From Treponema sp. (lineage in GTDB: Bacteria; Spirochaetota; Spirochaetia; Treponematales; Treponemataceae): a DNA stretch of 17,549 nucleotides. Position 1 is the stretch's first letter, and each line of letters begins with the position of its first letter. The stretch spans positions 1 through 17,549 of the forward strand of contig JAILNY010000077.1 of NCBI GenBank assembly GCA_024691105.1, read 5' to 3'. This document shows positions 14,281 to 17,549 of this stretch, piece after piece. A model generated the notes under the pieces. That model did no database searches. It was not told the DNA's origin and saw only the letters and a list, made by a program, of their open reading frames with translations. The position numbers and the translations under genes were made by a program.

Positions 14281-14903
14281 GAATTAAATATCGGCAGTTT
14301 TGAAACGTGACTCCATATAATTTTTGAAATTTCTTCTTTTGGCTGCGTCGCGTCAATCGTTACGATTTTCATTTCCTTAGCGCTTTCAAGGTTTTTGTAA
14401 TAATTTATTACATCAAGATACTGCTTTCGTGTCTGCGTAAGGTATTCGTTGTTTTCGTAAATTTCGGTAAAACCTCTGCCTCCGATACGGCTGAGCGAAG
14501 TTTCCGGCGCAATGTCAAAGAAAAACAGCAGTTCCGGGAGTGGAAAGTCCTGATTTAGACGTTTTGGAAGCTCTTTCCCGCACGAAACGCCCTGATATGC
14601 AAGGCTTGAAAATATATAGCGGTCAATTATCACGGCTTTACCGCTTTTTATGGTTTCAAGAATGCCGTTTTTTCCCCATACGTGCTCTGCGCGGTCGGCG
14701 GCAAACAAAAAAGCTGTCGTGCGCGGGTCAAGTTCAATCTTTCCGCCTAAAATACTTCGCAAAAACTTTCCAGTCTCGTTTTCTGTAGGTTCTGCCCCAA
14801 ACTGAATTTTAGAGCTTTCAGGTCTGTTTTTTAATATATTCAGCTGGGTAGAAGTTCCCGCCCCGTCAATTCCTTCAAATACTACAAAATTTTCTAATAT
14901 CAT
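14277..14903 (-). CDS. tmk: Thymidylate kinase Tmk, with altered P-loop
   Basis: Tmk phosphorylates dTMP to dTDP with ATP. With the start at 14903 the protein has 208 residues, the usual size. Motifs: P-loop FEGIDGAGTSTQ (9-20), EPT (38-40) and DRYIFSSLAYQG (94-105), which binds dTMP, then a LID-like arginine segment SRIGGRGF (138-145) and a C-terminal helix. The P-loop lysine is replaced by Thr17 (codon ACT), an unusual change in a kinase. The open frame reaches an ATG at 14969, but the 22 extra residues are not Tmk-like, and the ATG at 14903 has a good AGGACT ribosome site. The stop overlaps the next gene by 4 bases. It leads a minus-strand run of four genes and is divergent from the tamB-like gene. 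Confidence 0.92.
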   Translation of the reverse strand: MILENFVVFEGIDGAGTSTQLNILKNRPESSKIQFGAEPTENETGKFLRSILGGKIELDPRTTAFLFAADRAEHVWGKNGILETIKSGKAVIIDRYIFSSLAYQGVSCGKELPKRLNQDFPLPELLFFFDIAPETSLSRIGGRGFTEIYENNEYLTQTRKQYLDVINYYKNLESAKEMKIVTIDATQPKEEISKIIWSHVSKLPIFNS

Positions 14904-14907
14904 AAAA

Positions 14908-14913
14908 AGTCCT
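14908..14913 (-). promoter_or_regulatory. Ribosome binding site that fixes the tmk start
   Basis: AGGACT on the minus strand lies four bases before the ATG at 14903. The upstream in-frame ATG at 14969 has no such site, so the shorter protein is preferred. Confidence 0.65.
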
Positions 14914-14932
14914 ATAAATTGTACCGATAATT

Positions 14933-14941
14933 TGGTATACT
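14933..14941 (+). promoter_or_regulatory. Candidate extended -10 promoter for the tamB-like gene
   Basis: TGG followed by TATACT (14936-14941) gives an extended -10 like the one before the deaminase gene. No -35 is convincing. The start would fall near 14948, about 22 bases before the ATG at 14970, in the divergent tmk/tamB gap. Confidence 0.4.
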
Positions 14942-14969
14942 TGTTTACTAAAATAGAAAACAGTCTCAA

Positions 14970-17549
14970 ATGAAATCTCGTGTTCTTAAGTTAGGGCTTT
15001 GTGTAATTATTTTGCTTTCTCTTGTTGCCGCTTCGTTTGCGCTTGTCCGACCGGTTTATGTCGGACTTGGTAATATTTTACGCGCCAAGATTGCAGAGCT
15101 TAACTCAACACTTGATAAGTCTTTTGGAATAACTGTTTCGTATTCTTCGCTTTCACCGTCTATTTTAACCGGAATCAGTGTAAAAGGTATAGAGGTCAAA
15201 GACTCTGCCACAGGAGAGCCGATTTTAACTGTAAAAAATGCAACGGCCCGCTATTCTTTAGGTCAGATTTTTAATAAGAACTTTGACAACGCAATTTCTG
15301 AAATTATAATTCACGACGTATACGCAGAAATTATCCGTGACAAAAATACAACCTGGCTTACTTATGCCCTGGAAAAAAATCTTGAAAAAGAAGAGCAGGC
15401 GGACAAGCAGCAGAAAAAATCTATTCTGGAAATTTTGTCAGATTCAGATATTAATATCCAGATTCCTTTTGACGTCAACATAAATAACCTGACTGTTATT
15501 TACAAAGACTATAAAGCCGGTATAAATGCTGAAGGAACTTTCAGAAGAGCATACATCGAAAAAACTTATGCTCCCGGAAAATATTCTGTTGAACTTATAG
15601 GCCGCCTGTCAGGTGCTCAAAAGACAAATAAATTTTCTGCAAGCGTATTTTTACAGTCGTCTTTTTTGAGCAGGCTGAATAATTCAACTGCGGTAATTCA
15701 GCTTTTTAATATTAATTATAATTCTTTTTCAATAAGCCAGATTGGCTTTCTTGCAGACTATGTAGATTATAATTTTTCGTTCAAAATGCTGCCGACAATT
15801 CAAAATCTTTATCTTGAGATTTCGGCAAATTTAAAAACGCATGATGTAAAATGCCGCATGGACTGTAATAATTTTAGAGTGTCTCAGGTAGTACAGGGAA
15901 TTAAATCCGGTTCAACAGCATCTACTGTAGCATCGCTTTTAATTTCTTCTCAGTTAAAAATCTTTTATAACACTGAGTCACAGAAATTAAATTATTCTTC
16001 AAGCGGCGATGTGTTTATTTCTAATGGAATTGTTCCAGGCTCTTTGTCTGTATCTTATGCGCTTGACGGAGACAGATATCATTTAAACATTCCGTATCTT
16101 AACGGAACAGGTGATCTTGTGGATGCAGGTTTTTCAGGTTCTGTAAACTTAACGACAATTCAGCCGGAAGGTGTTTTGTCGGTAAACAGAATTACTCTGG
16201 AAAACGGCGGAATTATTTCGTCTGAGTTTTTTATTGAACCTTTGGAACGCGGCTTTATGGTCTTTTCTCCAGAGATTTATTTTGGTGATAAGACTTTTAC
16301 CGCTGCACAGTTTAATTTAATACCGCAGTCAGACGGCTTTGATTTTGACTTTGATGTTTATGATTATTCCCATGCAGAAAGCGGCGAGCCGGGATATTTA
16401 AAGCTTACCGGAAATTATCTTACGGCGTCAAAATATTTTCAGTCAAACATAACCCTCAACGGTTTGTATATTGACAGCCTTATGCAGACAACGGCATTTT
16501 TCCTGGACAAAAATACCGCCGGACTTATTAACGACTCTTCAAATATTTTCAGTAACATCATTTTTTCAACGGATGTTTACGTTTCGTCTTATGGCGGAAA
16601 CTTTTCTTACAGTATTCCGACTGCGATCATTGCCGACACGACAAGTGACAGCAAGATGCTTATCTTTTCTGTAGATGGCAATAAAGACAGCATTCAGCTT
16701 AACCGCTTTGAATTAGTTTTTAACGAGCAAAAGATAAATGCCGTTGCTCATTCTGAAAACATGATTGAACCTTCAACCCGTCAGATGCAGACAATTGTAA
16801 CAGGGCAGGTTGAATATAATTCCATTCCGTATGTTTTTTCGGGGCTTATAAATAAAGACTGGATTAACATAACCGGAGATTACGGCTTTAATTTTTCGTT
16901 CCTTTCTGATAAAGAGACAGACAGTCTTTTGGGAACTTTTGCAATGAATGAGTTTCCTGTAAAGCTTAAGGACTCTACGCTTTCTTTGTCGTGCGATACC
17001 AGTTTTTCTTACAATCTTGAAAATAAGCTTAACATGAATGTTACTCAGTTTTTGATTCAGTCTATAAACGGACTTTCGGATACAAATCCTGCATTTGTTT
17101 TTTCTGGAAGAGTTGATAAGTCCGGGGCCTTTCTTGAACAGATTGGTTATACAGACACTGTTTCTAATCTTGCAGGAAACGGCGCCGTTATCTGGAATTT
17201 TGAAGACGTAGATTTTATAAGTGCAAATTACGATATTTCGCTTGCTGATCCGCTTTATAACGAGCGAGTTGTCATCTCAGGAGAAATTTCAAATCCGTCG
17301 CGTAAAAAACTTGAACTCAATTCTTTCTTAAATGACTTTTACATTTCCGCAGCTGCCGAGGTTACAGGTTTTAGAACCGGACGTTTTACAGGAGATACTC
17401 TGTCAAACGATACGATGAATGCAGAGTTTTCTCTTACAGGAATTTTATCAAATCCTCTTTTGTCAATTTCAATTCCAAACGGAACTTTTTCTGTAAACAA
17501 TATTCCTATGACAATCTCTCTGCAGGCAACTGTTGTAGACCGTGAGTTT
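14970..17549 (+). CDS. TamB/AsmA-like envelope protein, N-terminal part (cut by window end)
   Basis: The frame starts at ATG 14970 and is open for 860 codons to the last base. The N-terminus has a short basic start and a hydrophobic segment (about 8-26) that reads as an uncleaved inner-membrane anchor. The next 80 residues match the AsmA/TamB N-terminal pattern: LDKSFGITVSYSSL, then GISVKGIEVKD, PILTVKNATARYSL and a strand ending NTTWL. The rest is a long series of short beta strands with Asn/Ser/Gly turns (LSGSVNL-, LNGLYIDS-like units), as expected of the beta-groove proteins that carry lipid across the periplasm or assist outer-membrane protein assembly. In Treponema pallidum the TamB-like gene TP0325 sits beside bamA (TP0326), so bamA may lie just past the window. 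The ribosome site is weak. Broad class likely; exact ortholog not certain. Confidence 0.72.
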   Translation, partial: MKSRVLKLGLCVIILLSLVAASFALVRPVYVGLGNILRAKIAELNSTLDKSFGITVSYSSLSPSILTGISVKGIEVKDSATGEPILTVKNATARYSLGQIFNKNFDNAISEIIIHDVYAEIIRDKNTTWLTYALEKNLEKEEQADKQQKKSILEILSDSDINIQIPFDVNINNLTVIYKDYKAGINAEGTFRRAYIEKTYAPGKYSVELIGRLSGAQKTNKFSASVFLQSSFLSRLNNSTAVIQLFNINYNSFSISQIGFLADYVDYNFSFKMLPTIQNLYLEISANLKTHDVKCRMDCNNFRVSQVVQGIKSGSTASTVASLLISSQLKIFYNTESQKLNYSSSGDVFISNGIVPGSLSVSYALDGDRYHLNIPYLNGTGDLVDAGFSGSVNLTTIQPEGVLSVNRITLENGGIISSEFFIEPLERGFMVFSPEIYFGDKTFTAAQFNLIPQSDGFDFDFDVYDYSHAESGEPGYLKLTGNYLTASKYFQSNITLNGLYIDSLMQTTAFFLDKNTAGLINDSSNIFSNIIFSTDVYVSSYGGNFSYSIPTAIIADTTSDSKMLIFSVDGNKDSIQLNRFELVFNEQKINAVAHSENMIEPSTRQMQTIVTGQVEYNSIPYVFSGLINKDWINITGDYGFNFSFLSDKETDSLLGTFAMNEFPVKLKDSTLSLSCDTSFSYNLENKLNMNVTQFLIQSINGLSDTNPAFVFSGRVDKSGAFLEQIGYTDTVSNLAGNGAVIWNFEDVDFISANYDISLADPLYNERVVISGEISNPSRKKLELNSFLNDFYISAAAEVTGFRTGRFTGDTLSNDTMNAEFSLTGILSNPLLSISIPNGTFSVNNIPMTISLQATVVDREF

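Noticed and set aside
14904..14969. Longer Tmk start at 14969
   Set aside because: The extra residues are not Tmk-like and a good ribosome site fits the ATG at 14903.
1..17549. CRISPR array, defence island, prophage or insertion sequence
   Set aside because: No regular repeat-spacer pattern, no nuclease/helicase defence genes beyond housekeeping RecJ, and no transposase or integrase reading frames.

Overview
The window looks like a chromosomal segment of an AT-rich spirochete, most likely a Treponema-type organism. The signs are a lipoprotein with a loose lipobox (L-F-F-S-C), a large TamB/AsmA-like inner-membrane protein, spirochete-style versions of RecJ, LigA and Tmk, and conserved hypothetical proteins of treponemal character. 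No species can be named from the sequence alone. There are no tRNA or rRNA genes, no CRISPR array, no transposase and no phage genes. Most of the window is housekeeping.

Layout. Positions 1-286 hold the 3' end of a leucine-rich-repeat gene. Positions 287-764 are non-coding, and about 340-635 of this is a G+C-rich island packed with inverted repeats. A good promoter (678-706) then leads a plus-strand run: a 385-residue protein with a possible degenerate GHKL-ATPase fold, a short lipoprotein, trmB (tRNA m7G46 methyltransferase) and ligA (NAD+-dependent DNA ligase). Facing it on the minus strand is recO-recJ-M23 peptidase, tightly packed and closed by an intrinsic terminator (5443-5478). From the recO side a consensus promoter (9454-9482) fires rightward into rpoZ (RNA polymerase omega) and miaA (tRNA A37 prenylation). 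A separate extended -10 promoter serves a dCMP deaminase gene. Convergent to that, only one base away, is a minus-strand run read from right to left: tmk, a small secreted protein, aroB and a nifS-like cysteine desulfurase. Divergent from tmk, a very large tamB-like gene starts at 14970 and is still open at the window end.

How the genes fit together. Three genes serve DNA repair and replication (ligA, recO, recJ). dCMP deaminase and Tmk bracket the dTTP pathway: dCMP to dUMP, and after thymidylate synthase (not seen here) dTMP to dTDP. TrmB and MiaA modify tRNA, and the cysteine desulfurase can supply sulfur for Fe-S clusters or tRNA thiolation. The M23 peptidase and the TamB-like protein belong to envelope upkeep.

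No complete new multi-gene system is evident. The points most worth a second look are the structured G+C-rich island, a roughly 150-residue insertion in RecJ that resembles a decayed DnaQ-type exonuclease domain, the hidden GHKL-like pattern in the 385-residue protein, a perfect 10-bp inverted repeat wrapped round the aroB start codon, and the loss of the P-loop lysine in Tmk.
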